Source: Hemileia vastatrix
Lineage: Eukaryota; Basidiomycota; Pucciniomycetes; Pucciniales; Zaghouaniaceae
Direction of reading: 5' to 3'
Assembly: GCA_030280995.1 (NCBI GenBank)
Contig: JASXTE010000017.1
Coordinates: 6,895,001-6,959,000 of the forward strand
DNA: 64,000 bases
In this document: in pieces, positions 33,506 through 46,299 of the stretch
Layout: each line of letters starts with the position of its first letter
Position numbering within the stretch: the first letter of the stretch is position 1
The notes under the pieces: generated by a model
The model's database searches: none
The model's input: only the letters and a program-made list of their open reading frames with translations
What the model was told of the DNA's origin: nothing
Position numbers and translations under genes: made by a program

Positions 33506-36422
33506 TGTCAGCCAGGCTACTAGACTTACCCAGTAAATAATTAATTATTTACTAGAGTAGAGCTACGCCTTTACCTCTCATTTTTATTAGTTATACTTAC
33601 TTTATAAATTACTTATACAATTTTACCTAATTAATAAGTAAAATTAAGTAAAGATATAATTCTATTGTTCCTTCATATTTTTTATTTCTTGACAGCGTCC
33701 TCATGACAGCTATAAAGTAGACTAAACTATAAAAATACTAAATATTAAAATCAAATATTTCTATTTTACTTTGAAATATACAAAAAACTTAAATAAAACA
33801 AATAATTTAAAATAAAATTGAAATATACAGATAAATTCTGTTTATGAGAAAATTCTTTATAGAATACACCTTGATATTTGAAATTTCTATCTGTGGGAAT
33901 TTTCTCTCTCTGATATCCATGTATGTAGACTTGTGGTTCTGTAGTGTCTCTCCTTTTTTCCAATATAAGGCCTCTCAATTTGGCTGTTTTAAATCATTCT
34001 TTTCTTAATTAAAATTATATTTTATGTACAAAAAATCAATCTATTTCTACTATTTCACATCTTAGCATTTACATCTGCATATTTCTAAGGTTGGAAAATA
34101 ATAATAATAAATCTTTTTACCTCTTATTTGAGAAATATTTTACTAAGAAATAAATACATACACATTTTGAAATCTTGAATCTTCCTTCACCTATCACTGC
34201 CATTGGAACTTTAAGAATTCTTCTAGACCAAAAGCACCCCTTGAAAACTGTGGGATTTTCCAAAAAGTCATCAACCTATTGTTATCTTGACGCTGGCAAC
34301 CAAGGGACCATCAACTCCAACACCTATAGCAACTTTTTGGACAAACAAGGAACAACCAACATCTAAGGCACATGACTAACATATTTGCCACAACTTGGAT
34401 TTGAACCTTGCCCCAAATTTAAGGTTCATATAAGCGTAATTGTCTGCCAGGATGTAACAGGAGTCCATTAAACTGTTACAATATTTTATTGAACTTAAAA
34501 ATGGAAAAATTCTATTTTCATTTATGTATTAAAATTAAATTTATATTCAGATATGAAATTAAAATAACTAAATTATAATAATAAATTAAAATGTGAGTTA
34601 TATAAATTTTACTACTATATAAATTTTAAATACAATTAAATAAATAACTAATACATTATATTCTATAAAAATGAGCACTTTTAATGTGTTTAATAATTAT
34701 ATATTATTAATTAATTAATATTATATTATATTATAATTACAAGTTATAATTTTAAATTATAAACTAATTAATTAATTAATTATATATAATTATTAAGTAA
34801 TATTATACATACCTTATAGTTCATAAATATTGGGCACTTTTTTGACTCTTAATTATTTTAGAAAACTTATTCATAAAGTTAAAACACTTACTTAATAAAA
34901 CAATATTAATTTTTTACTTTGATTTAGTAAACTTCATAAAATATATTAATAGTTTGACTCAACACAGTTATAACAAAACTGAGATAGCTTAAAAATCTTA
35001 TTTATTTATGTTTTATACTAATTCGATTAATCATATTTCTAAAATAGTATTTTTTCTAATGTTTCATGTACATTGTCAACCATTTTAATTATATTAAAAC
35101 ACATTTTTTGTCTTAAAATAATTTAATCCTGTGTTTCAGACTACCTTAATGTTTAATTAAATTTTAATACCTTTTCTGGGATTTAAGTGGTGAGAAAATT
35201 GGGCTCTTACCCATATTGGTTACATGTTTTTTGTTTTCCTCTTATATTATTTCTACATTTATTTTATTAGTGTTTTATCTTATTTTATTTTCATTTATAT
35301 GTTTTTGTGGCGCTTCAGAGGACCACTTGCCTATTTAAAGGCCTTGGGTAATCCCCTGTAGCTTCATAACTTATTTTACTCACTTCTTACAAAATATTGT
35401 ATTTTATCAATAAATAATTACAATTATTTTATTACAACAACTACTTTTATTGCTGTATCTATCCCAATAAGAGCTATATTTAATTAAATAGTTCCACAGT
35501 TGCATTAAGAGATTATTTATTAGTATTAAGTAATAGTTTTTTTAAGCAGAGTGAATTAAAAGTACTTAAAAAATACATATATAACTCCAATGTGTTACAA
35601 GACCTTCCCACATTCCCATCCTTTTCATTATTTCTCTTCTTCCTCCTTACCAAATTCTTCTAGACAACTGGCCAACAATTGGAGGCCTTTGCAAAAGACA
35701 AAAAATTTTGAAAATTGGAAAAAAACAACTACCGCACGGACCTCCTTGTGCCCCCAAAACCAGCTTTTTCCTGGACTGTGAATTGCACAGGGGTCTTCCT
35801 TATATGGGTTATATAATATTATAAATCATATATTTTATAGTGATTTTTTGATTACTTTAGTAAGTCTCACTTTGCACCTCAAAATTATAATATTAGATTT
35901 TTATTGCAATTACAGTGCCTTAGCTTTCTTGCTGAGACACTGAATGTAAGTGAGCAAATTTTATTAAATATTTTTTTCCTAGTTGAAAATAATAGAGCGA
36001 CTCTCTTAGTCCTTCAAGATCATTATTTTTTGATTAAATTATTAAATTAATTCTTCATTAAATTTTGATATTATTGGTTGACAATAATATTACTCTGTGC
36101 TTAGTCCCAATTATTGCCAATTAATTTTGGTATTATATTTATTGGTTAAAATTTATACTTTTGTATTTGTCCCAAATTAATAATTAGTTGTTATTATTTT
36201 ATAATATAAATAAAATCATATCAATTGAATTAATAATAAGTTTTTTTATTGTTCTTTTTTATCTTATAAATAACAATCTTAAAAATTTTATTATTATTAT
36301 CAATTTATTTTAGCTCAAGTAATACATTAATATTTATACTCTTATTGTTGTAAAATATTGAACACCAATTTTGAGAAAATCAGTTCACTCTTGTTGACAA
36401 AAAATTAATTTTTTTAGATATC
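33506..36422 (+). repeat. Gypsy-C 5' LTR and leader, unit 1
   Basis: It starts TGTCAGCCAGGCTA (33506), carries the core promoter at 35311-35361, and continues through leader motifs shared with the LTRs near 4-7 kb to the gag ATG at 36423. The LTR/leader boundary and primer-binding site could not be placed. The empty target of the intact Copia (GAGCT, 33560-33564) lies 54 bp inside. ORFs at 33766, 34175 and 35590 recur in unit 2 but lie within LTR sequence and look like chance frames. Confidence 0.68.
35311..35361 (+). promoter_or_regulatory. Gypsy-C LTR core promoter, unit 1
   Basis: CGCTTCAGAGGACCACTTGC, then a TATTTAAAGG TATA-like box and CCTTGGGTAATCCCCTGTAG. It matches the blocks at 6229 and 58973, and at 4921 on the other strand. 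Confidence 0.55.
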
Positions 36423-36789
36423 ATGTCTGGTAACTTGGCTGAAAGCATGGATAACTTAAATGTGGATTAAATTGAGGTAGAATGTGAGTTTGACTCTGTA
36501 AGCTCCTCTAAATTGACTTACAAAACTTCTTCTACTGACAAATATAAATCAATTTATTCAGGATTTGGAAATTTCAGGAGGAGAGGTAAACCTCCCTCAA
36601 CTAAAAAATCTTAAGGAAGTCAAACCTCTAATAAATTTGTAAAATCCTTTAAAGGGAATAAAGATAAAAAAGTTTCAACTGTCACAGCTGGTAATAAATT
36701 TATCAAGTCACATAAAGGAACAAATGTAAGACAGTATGAGCTACTAGTCAAAGGTAGAAACCCTTTGGGGGTAACTGGAGGAGAGCTTG
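36423..36789 (+). pseudogene. Gypsy-C gag N-terminus, cut by Gypsy-2
   Basis: ATG 36423 opens MSGNLAESMDNLNVD, followed by a stop, then EVECEFDSVSSSKLTYKT and more in the same or shifted frame, ending at GVTGGEL where the Gypsy-2 LTR begins exactly at 36790. The same early stops occur at 60086-60452, so decay preceded the duplication. A TTTTTTAG-type tract just before the ATG resembles a splice acceptor. Confidence 0.65.
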
Positions 36790-37966
36790 TGTCAGTATAG
36801 TCTAGTATATAAGTATGATATAATAGTGTTATTTTATGGTACTACTACTTATTGATAAATGATTTAGTGATTAAACCTCAGGGGAAGACTAATAGAATAG
36901 TTATACTCAAATAAAACTCACAATACTTGGATTTAAATGCATGCTAGTGGTGGAAAATAGAAGAATAAAATATAGTTATAGCTTATATAAAGATAATATC
37001 AATCTATAATGACTTTATAATATATTTATAAATGTTAATAATTGTATAATAGTGTTTGTTTAAGTTGTAGTAATTGAATGATGATAATAAACCATCAAAA
37101 TCCCTCCTTACTTATACCCAAATCCACCGGAGTGCACAGACCTTCAATCCAGATAATGTCACTGCTATCCCCGGCAATTACAGCACTGTGAGGGCCCATC
37201 ACCTCCCCATGGCGTCCACTTCAAGCAGTTTCAACACCCAGACCTCCAGTAAGGACCCTTCATCACTATTAATAATAAAACTGATCCAAACCATAAATAG
37301 AAAACCCAGATAAAATCAGATACCATAAAGAAACAGGTAAAATAAATAATCAAAAAGAGATTTAATGAAACTAAAAGCATATAAAGGAAACAAATAAAAT
37401 GTCCAAGCCCCCAATAACATCCCCAAGCATCCATATTAACCCAGAAACATCCTTCCAACCCATAAATCCGTGAATAACCATCCAATGAAGTAATTTTAGT
37501 TGTCCAAACTGGGTGTATGCGCCTGATATAGGTGTCTATGCTTCTGTAGGCGTTGTGAGTCCACTGATTTCGTCCATATGACCTAAAATAAGCAGAAAAA
37601 CAAAGGTTATACGCTATTAAGGGGCTAAAACCCACTTATATACCTAAATATACATAATATACTGCATATTTCACTGAATATGAGATTTATGTATACATAT
37701 AAGCTTATGTATGTCAATAATTACTTCATATCACTTAAGATAAGTATATTATGACTCCATTAACACCTTAATAAGTATTATTAGGCCATTAATAAGCTAT
37801 TTAAACTATTGTAAATTATATAATAGAATAATAATTATATATATATATAATAAAATAATATATATTATTATTTTAACCTTATTTTTAAGATATAAGCTTA
37901 ATCTACTTAAGGTTATCTTATTTTAAGCATAAGAAATACTCAGCCCTAAGGATATTTAGGCTGACA
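36790..37966 (-). repeat. Gypsy-2 3' LTR (divergent type)
   Basis: About 1177 bp, starting exactly at TGTCAGTATAG after the gag fragment GGAGAGCTTG. It is clearly diverged from the other three LTRs of this family in the window. A polypurine tract (sense GGGGGTGAGGGAG) follows at 37967-37979. Confidence 0.8.
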
Positions 37967-38081
37967 CTCCCTCACCCCCAAAAAAAAAATGTTAAGACAT
38001 TTTAATTATACTAAGGAGTGAAATAATAAAATAAAAAAAATAAAAAATAATTTTTATAATACATATACTGAATGAACAGAA

Positions 38082-41000
38082 TTATTTAGATTTAAATTTT
38101 TTCAAGAGATTTTTAAGATCAGAGATTTCATTTTCTGGAATCCACTGGTCATATTCAATTGATTTATTTTTAAATCTTAATAGATACTCAACTCCCTTTT
38201 CTTTAGTAAGGTGTCTCTTTTTAAGTATCTTTTCAATTTCTGCCTTTTCAACTATTTCTTCAGGTTGCTGTTTATGCCTTCCTGATCTTCTTGGAAATAG
38301 AGCAGTATCATTAGAATGGTATGGTTTTATAAGAGAAATAGGAAATACTGGATGTTTTCTATCATATGGTGCATATAGAATAACCTCAACAGCATTATAA
38401 CCAACCATCTTTTTAACTACAAATGGTCCAATGCATGGATCCTTCAATTTAACATTACCATTTAAATTGAAAAGTAGCGTTGAAATAAGGACTTCATCAC
38501 CCTCTTTGAACATTTGTTTATTATGGGCTTTATCCCATCTTTTCTTTTCATACTCAAAAGCCTTATTTATACATTCTTGAGCATGTTTTCTGCATAATTC
38601 TTGCATCTGAAGAAAAGATTTAGTACCTGGATGGATATCCAATCTAGGTAGCTTATTAAGAGTTTTAGCAGGGGTATTAGGTACATAACCCAACCATAAC
38701 TCAAATGTCTTTTTGTCAGTGACAGAATGTACTGTACTTTTATATGCAAATTCTAAACCTGGGATAAGGGTTACCCAATCATGCGTGAATTTGTCATTGT
38801 CTTTAAAATTAAGACCAAAAGCACAGTATCTTCTTATCATATCTTCTAAGGTTTGTATCATTCTTTCTGCTAGCCCATCAGTTTGTGGATGGTGTGCTGT
38901 AGAAAGTTTTAATTGACACCCTGAAACATCCATAAGTGACGTCCAGAACTCAGAAGTAAATTTAGGATCTCTGTCAGAAACTATTGCTTTGGGGAAACCT
39001 GCTGTATTTAACATTTGTGTCCACCATAAAAAAGCTAAGTCCTTTGCAGAAACCTCTTTGTGGGTAGGAATAAATTTACACATCTTTGTAAATCTATCTA
39101 CAATTACCCAGCAGGAGTTATAACTCTTATGCCCTGCTATTGGCAAACCTGTTACAAAGTCCATGTTAATATTTTCCCATGGAGATTTTGGTTGCTCAAT
39201 TTGTTGTAATAAACCAGCTCTTTTTCCTGTTAATCTTTTAGATTTTTGACAAGAATCACATGTTTCAACATATTTCTGAACATCCTCAGACATGTTAATC
39301 CACCAAGCTGTGTTTTTACTCTGGTTAATGTTTTATGGTAGTCAAAATGACCTGCTAATATATCATCATGACATATACTTAACATTAACTCCTTCATTGA
39401 AGGGGGAATTACAATTACATTACTTAATTTTTTCCTGTAATATATAAAACCATCCTCAATGGAAAATTTTCCTTTTTCTAATGCCTCTTTATACTTAATT
39501 GGTAATGTTTTTATTAAAACATTCATTGAAGCATTAGATGGATCATTTAATATTTTAGTTAATTTACTTAAGTCAGGATCTGAATTATAATTATCAAGAA
39601 TTGATTGCATAAATTCATCCTCAAGATCTACAATATAAATGCCATAAATGTTAATAATCTCTGACTCAGGAACATAAGCAGGATTATCATCATTATTAGG
39701 CAGAGGTACTCTAGATAACAGATCTAAATTAGAGTGCAAGGTTCCTGCTCTATGTGTAATAGTCATCCATCCTCTGTATTCTTGTACAGCTAATTGCCAT
39801 CTAAACATGTGTCTATTAGGAGTTTTCATGTTTAAGAGTGACTTAACTGCACTACAGTCAGTTATTAACTCAAATTTTTGGTCTTCAAGGTAATAATGTA
39901 GCTTTTCAAGAGCCCATACTACTGCCAAACATTCAAGTTGAGTAGCACCATATTTCAATTCACCACTTCTTAGAGTACGTGAAATATAGCAGATTACTAC
40001 TTCTGACATTTTCCCTTCAATAAGTTGTTTTTGATGCAAAGCAGCACCCAGTCCAATAAAACTTGCATCTGTATATAATACAAAAGGTAATTGGAAATCT
40101 GGTAATCCCAAGATAGGAGCTGTCATTAATCATTCTTTCAACTTATTAAAAGCTTGTTGTCTTTCATTATTCCAAATGAAAGCTTCTGATTTCTTTATCA
40201 GTGTGGTCAGTGATGCAGCAATTGATCGGTAGTTTTTTATATATTGTCTATAATAACCACACATTCCAAGAAAAGATTGTACATCCTTCACATTTTGAGG
40301 AATGCCAATATTCTTATTGCAGCCACTTTAGTTTGGTCTACACATATTTGTAAGCCAGATACAATATGACCAAGCACTTCTAAAGATTCAAACCCAAATT
40401 TACATTTTTTCAGTGCAAGGGTAATTTTTATTTCATCCATTTCTGAAATACTTTCCTTAAATGGATTAAGTGTTCATCAAAAGATTTAGAGAGCACTATG
40501 ATGTCATCAATGTATACCATTAACCATCCCTCAATCATTTCATTATGTAATGTTATATCCATTAACTTCTGAAATACTGATGGAGAATTTTTTGGTCCAA
40601 ATGGCATTCTGACATACTTATAAATTCCCATGTGTGTTGTTATCAACAAAAAGTTCTGTGAATTCTTTTCAACAGGAATTTGATGGTACCCTTTATTTCC
40701 ATCAAGGCAAATTATATATTTAGCACCTTTAAGGGTAGCCTGTATAGAGGCAATCCTTGGCAAGGGATAAATATCATCTACTGTAAATTTATTTAATGCT
40801 CTATAATCACCGCACAGTCTTGCTTTATCTTGTTCATAAGAAATTAGCACTGGTGATATTACACAATATTTTGGTGTAGTTTCAACCTTCTCAAGAATGT
40901 TCATTTTTAATAACATCTTAATATTATCCTCTATGTCTTTCCTCTTCATTGGTGAAGCAGGGAATGGTTTCTTTTTAAGACTAGCAGGAATATTATCCAT

Positions 41001-41742
41001 ATCACAGGTTAAACTAATCTTCATTTCATGATCTTTTACAAGGCCAAGTTCATTTGTACCATGTGCAAAAGCCATTTGAAATGTTTTAATTAAATCCAAA
41101 ATATTTGTTTTCTCAGCTTCAATTAACTGAGTGCCAAATGATGCTTTAGAAATTTTTGTTTCAAGAAGTTCCATCTCATTGGTTTCTCTTCCTTTTCAAG
41201 GAATATTTATCACTGACATAATGTGAAAGACTGTGTTAAAAGAATTTATTTTAAATTTTCTTTTACCATTCATGAGAATTGTAGAATTATTATTAGAAGG
41301 GTCTAATTTCACACCAAATTAGTCAGAATGTAATTTCCAATGATAAAACAGATAGTAAAATTGGTATCATCCATTACTACAAAGTCACAAGTTACTCTAA
41401 CATAACCATATTGATGTTTAAAATATAAAAAGCTTTTTATCTACAAATTGGGTGTAGTTCTGTTCCAAAACCTCTCCTATTTTTACTTTGAAGGGGTTCA
41501 AGCTTTAACTTATAATCACTAACAATTTTCTATAATGTATTTTTAGAAACAACAGAACCAGCATCTCCTGTGTCCAATAATATATTTACATTTTCTCTAG
41601 AAATGATAGCTTGAAACGTGATAGGTGTCCTTTTTAAGTTATCAGATTGTATATCCTTAATGATTTCAGCATGTTCAAAATTTATTAAATATTCTTTTGA
41701 GTCCATATTTAATATTAGATTTTCAAAGATGGAAAAATCATC
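38082..41742 (-). pseudogene. Gypsy-2 pol, long open pieces
   Basis: The protease has LLDTGD (about 41575). RT is open at 40428-41174 with YIDDIIVLS intact. RNase H and the integrase zinc finger are open at 39230-40126 (TDASFIGLGAAL, ATQLECLAVVW, TDCSAVKSLL, HHs). The integrase core plus C-terminal chromodomain are open at 38082-39293 (CDSCQKSK, NMDFVTGLP, SDRDPKFTSEF, GLAERMIQTLE supplying Asp, Asp, Glu; chromo-like EYLLRFKNKSIEYDQWIPEN near the end). Frameshifts at about 39270, 40130-40430 and 41200-41740 break it. It is much better preserved than Gypsy-1 left of the switch point. Confidence 0.87.
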
Positions 41743-43695
41743 TTACCACATACAGACTTCATTCTTATCACTATATGAGATATTACTGTCATAATCACTT
41801 GAATCTTTACTTTTTTCTGTGTCATTTTCAGATTCATGTTGATTTTTAACAATATTTATATTATTATCACATTTTTGACCTTTAATCCAAGGTTTCTTAC
41901 ACTTATAACAAGTATTACTCTCATACTTTTTAGGTACTACAGGTGAAGAAGGTATTTTATGCTTTTCCTGAAGTGTTTTTGAATTCTGATTATTCACAGG
42001 TTCATTATTTTATTTGTAAGTAGTGTACCTTGCTTCATACTTATGGTTCAATAATATTTCATTACAAATATTAATAAATTCAGAGTATTCATTAACCATT
42101 ATTGTTCTAGCTACAACAATGTCTCTGGCAGATATAGGTAATTTTTATATTATTTTATCTTTTCATAAGTTAAAGTCCATATTTGGCTCAATCACTTTCA
42201 ATATTTTATTTAAATTAATTAAAATTACCATAGGTTTGTCACCATTCAATGGATTATACCTAGCTTTCTCATAAAATCTTTGCTGAGTGAGTCTGAATTT
42301 AGTATCTCCAAATTCTCTTGAAATGAGGTTTATCCATTCAGCCCAAGAGTAATTGTTACCCTCACTTAATACAGCTTCAAAGCATAATAAAGCAACATCC
42401 TTAGATAAAGAAATAAATTTTGATGTTATTTCTTCATCTGGTAACTTATATGAGAGTTTTAAATTATAAATTATTTGAATAAAATGCTTCCAATCAAAGC
42501 TGGCTTCCCCATCATAAGTTGGGTAATGATTAATATTTGGCTAGTTCTTTTTATTGGATTTAGTCTCACTAATCTTAAGTAAATTCACTCTGATTTGTTT
42601 ATGCAAAAGATAACTTTGTTCTTGCTTCATATTTTAATAAATGTGCTTCATACAATTTTTCTAACTCACAGAATTTGTTTGAAAGTTCACTATATTTATT
42701 ACTTAAAGAATCATATTTAAGAGTTAGAGCCATGTTTTCATTCTATAATTCTTTATTTCTTGTTTTCAATTGAGAAATATTCAATGTCAACGACAAAATT
42801 TTTTCACTTGTGAGCTTAATTGTCTGTTCCTCACACTCAGTCATTCTACTTCATAATACTGAAACAATTCTATGGACAGTTGGGTTTTTATCAAAATACT
42901 CCATGTTTTCCTTATCACATTCTTCACTATTTTTTGAAGCTCTCATCTCACTAATAAGTGGTGGAAAATGAGGTTTAATTGTATTATTATTGTAAGTAGT
43001 ACTATTGTTATGAACAAAAGATAAATCAGGTGTATCTAATTCATAACCTAATTATCTTAAGTCCTCCTCAATTTTATGGACAGATTTCACATCAATAACA
43101 TTACCTACATTGTAATAATTAGTATTGTGTTCAATGTGATGGGTTAATCTACTTACCACGGATTGGAGCAAGCCGTGACTTTTGAAGCTTTTGCTTTCCT
43201 CTGTAGGGGTGATCTGAGGTATTCTGGTGAGGGGGTGGAATCCTGTTGCAATTTTGGCTGGACCACTGCTGTTGGAAACAGTCCTTTCCACTTCTATTTC
43301 TCTACCAAGATCATGCTGTGGGACTGATTTTATCCTCCTTGGATAGGGGGTTGTTTATTTGCCTTCCCTCCCTTTAAATCTGCCAAAGTTTGATTCATTT
43401 GTTAAAATCCCACCTTGCAGTTGTTTTGCAGCTTCTCAACCTCCTTTAATATGGTAGATCTTGATTACTCTAGTCTCAGAACCTGTTTGAAAAGATGGGC
43501 CAGTTGATCCTGAAGAGGAGGTGAAGTCTTTTTTATTGTTATCTTTTTTAATAGGGTTTCCTTTTCATCTATGTTTATTGCTTCTGGCAGTGGGTAGGAT
43601 TGTCTCTCCATAGTGATGTCCTGGAAATGTTTTTTAGATATAGACCTGGTATAGTAAGCAGGTTTATCACTTACATTGTCTTTTGGAGCACTCAT
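41743..43695 (-). pseudogene. Gypsy-2 gag, broken
   Basis: It starts at ATG 43695 (MSAPKDNVSDKPAYYTRSIS), is open for 76 codons, then runs in frame-shifted pieces (43052-43291, then the capsid). It ends with the Gln-containing knuckle CYKCKKPWIKGQKC and a stop at 41743. It pairs with the Gypsy-1 gag at about 96-98% identity and shares its final stop. Confidence 0.8.
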
Positions 43696-44203
43696 TATGA
43701 GTTTGGATAACTATTCTTCACATCTATAAAAGATAAAACCTATATGGTAGTTATTAGACAAAAATTATTAGCAATATAATTACTAATAAAAGCACTGGAG
43801 CTTACCCTGAATTTATATCTTTATTTATTTAAATAAAATATAAAAAAATTCCAAAAAATCGGTTAAAAATTAAATAATAAGTTTTACTAGAATTTTATTA
43901 GGTTTAATATTTAACTTACCAAGCTTTAACCAAATACAAATTAAATGGGTTTTATATTAGTGTCCAAATACCAAGTGAAATTGGGTTTATATTGGGTACA
44001 GTTACTCCTATAAATACCAACTTTTTATTATAAAAAATTAGCAAAATTATTATAAGGGTTATTTTCCCCAATCACTAAGTTATGATGACCCACTAATGTG
44101 CTTCAGACGCAAATATTTAGTTTTTTTGAGATATACTAGAGTAAAAATAATGTCCTAAGGCTTATACTTAATAAAAAGTAATAATTATAAAAAGACCCCC
44201 AAT

Positions 44204-45369
44204 TGTCAGTGTGTTTTAGTATCATAGTATGATTTAATAGTAAATATTAATGGTCCTACTACTTATTGATAAATGATTTTGTAATTAAACCTCAGGGGAA
44301 GAAAAATAAATTAGTTATTATCAATGTAAACTCACAATACTTGTATTTTTATGTGTTCTAGTGGTGGAAAATAGATAAATAAAATATAGTTACAGCTTAT
44401 ATAAAGATAATATCAATTTATAAATGCTCTATAATATATTTATATATGATAATAATCTTTTTATAGTGTTTATTTGATGTTTAGTAAGTGATGTCCAATA
44501 ACCCATCAAATCCTCCTTTACTTATACCAAAATCCACTGGAGTGCACAGACCCTCAATCTGGAAGATGTCACTGCTATCCCCAGAAATTACAGCACTATG
44601 AAGGCCATCACCTTCCCATGGCGTCCACTTCAAGCAGATTTAACACCCAGACATCCAGTAAGGACCCTCCATCACAATTAATGATACCACAGACCCATAC
44701 CATAAATAGAATAACCAGATAAAAGTAGATACCATAAAGAAACAGGTAAAATAACTTATTCAAAGAGTATATAATGAAACCCAAAGCATAAAATGGAACC
44801 AAATTAACTTTCCAGGCCCCCAATAACATCCCCAAGCATCCATATTAACCCAGTAATGATTTTCCAACCCATAGATCCGTGAAAATCCATCAAATGAAGC
44901 AGATTAAGTTGTCCAAGCTGGATATATGCACCTGAAAAAGGTTTACATGCTTGTGTAGGTATTGTGAGTCCACTGAATACGTCCATATGACCTAAAAGAA
45001 GCATAAAAATAAAGGTTATAGGCTACTAAGAGGTTAAAACCCACTTATAGACCTAAATATACACAATATAACTACTTATTTCACTGAATATGAAGCTTAT
45101 GTATACATATAAGTTTATGTATGTCTATAATTATTATCACTTAAGATATGTATATTATGACTCCACTAACGCCTTATTAAGTATTATTAGGCTATGTATA
45201 AGCTATTTAAGCTACTATAAGTCATATAATAGGGTAATAATTATATATATATGTATTATAACCATATATATAAGTATTTTAACCTTATCTTTAAGATAAT
45301 CTTAATGTAATTAATGTTATCTTATTTTAAACATAAGAATTACTCAGTCCTGGGGATACCTAGGCTGAA
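44204..45369 (-). repeat. Gypsy-2 5' LTR (Gypsy-1 type)
   Basis: It matches 25014-26179 with a small number of substitutions, including the altered outer end GGCTGAAA. It does not match its own partner LTR at 36790 well. Confidence 0.82.
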
Positions 45370-45727
45370 AATTTTATAAAGTCGATCCACCAGAAAAATA
45401 ATATATTTTTTTACTTTTGGAATTTCATATTCCTACAAAACATGTATAACTTTTATTTCAAGGTGGTCTTGTCCTCATAGGATGTCTTGCTTATAACTTT
45501 TGTTTTATAAAAAAACACCATTAGATTAATGCAAAAATAAACTTGATTAAAGTATTCCACAGGCTTTAAGAGCTCTGAAAGTGAGTTGCTTTGTTGAAAA
45601 TAAATTATCAATTAGGTTGATATTGAGCAAAGCAAATTTTCAAGGACCTGCTTCAACCCACAGTAAATTGATATTCTTGAACTTTGGTAACTAATACGCT
45701 TGCTTTACTTCATAAAAGTGAATGTTA
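45370..45727. other. inter-element spacer, unit 2
   Basis: The homologue of 26180-26537; no feature recognised. Confidence 0.45.
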
Positions 45728-46250
45728 TGTTAGAGGAAGAAGTAGGATGTAGCAAATAGTTTTATCTATTGTGGCGTTCACTATATCTGCTTAACCCATG
45801 ATTAAGAGTAGATGTTGATTGTGTATACATTTATTTTATTATTGATCTGTGATTGATAAAAAGTACTTGGCTATTCAGCGTGTGGTGTTTTAACTGATAG
45901 TGTTCATCTTTTATTAAATAAAGGTATATTATCATTGTTATTATTATTATTACAAAATGCAATCCAATACTTATTTATTACAATGATTAATACTTACTGA
46001 TAGTCATCTTTTCTTTTTTATCATTTATTTCATAACTAACTAAACACCATTATTTCACCACTTACCTGAATTCCTATTTCATCACTCACTTGGACAAGTG
46101 ATTGATAAAAAGTACTTGGCTATTCAGCGTGTGGTGTTTTAACTGATATTGTTTATCTTTTATTAAATAAAGGTGATTGATAAAACGTACTTGGCTATTC
46201 AGCTTGTGGTGTTTTAACTTAAAGTGTTTATCTGCTATTAAATACAGGAT
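45728..46250 (+). repeat. Copia-2 5' LTR, truncated
   Basis: It starts TGTTAGAGGAAGAAG, has three CTTGGCTATTCAGC modules and lacks the terminal 225 bp and the primer-binding site, exactly as in Copia-1. Confidence 0.72.
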
Positions 46251-46299
46251 AAAAAAAAACTATCTTTCGATAGATTAAAAGTCTGAAAGATACTCTCTT

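Larger units (their letters stand above)
17605..36789 (+). repeat. tandem segmental duplication, unit 1
   Basis: Gypsy-1, spacer, Copia-1, secreted-protein gene, Gypsy-C 5' end. Its offset to unit 2 is 19189-19191 up to the 452-bp insertion and 18743 afterwards. The shift of 446 equals 452 + 6 (target duplication) - 12 (small deletion), so the alignment is collinear throughout. Confidence 0.9.
36790..45369 (-). mobile_element. Gypsy-2: chimeric Ty3/Gypsy chromovirus
   Basis: A minus-oriented element with 3' LTR 36790-37966, pol 38082-41742, gag 41743-43695 and 5' LTR 44204-45369. The two LTRs differ by roughly 15% by eye, while the 5' LTR is almost the same as the Gypsy-1 5' LTR. Left of about 41060 it differs from Gypsy-1 by about 10%; to the right by only about 1-4%. 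It therefore looks like the left part of one element joined to the right part of Gypsy-1. Confidence 0.8.

Noticed and set aside
33766..34366. ORFs at 33766 and 34175 that recur at 57428 and 57837
   Set aside because: Located in the Gypsy-C LTR. Recurrence is explained by the segmental duplication, and composition is not protein-like.
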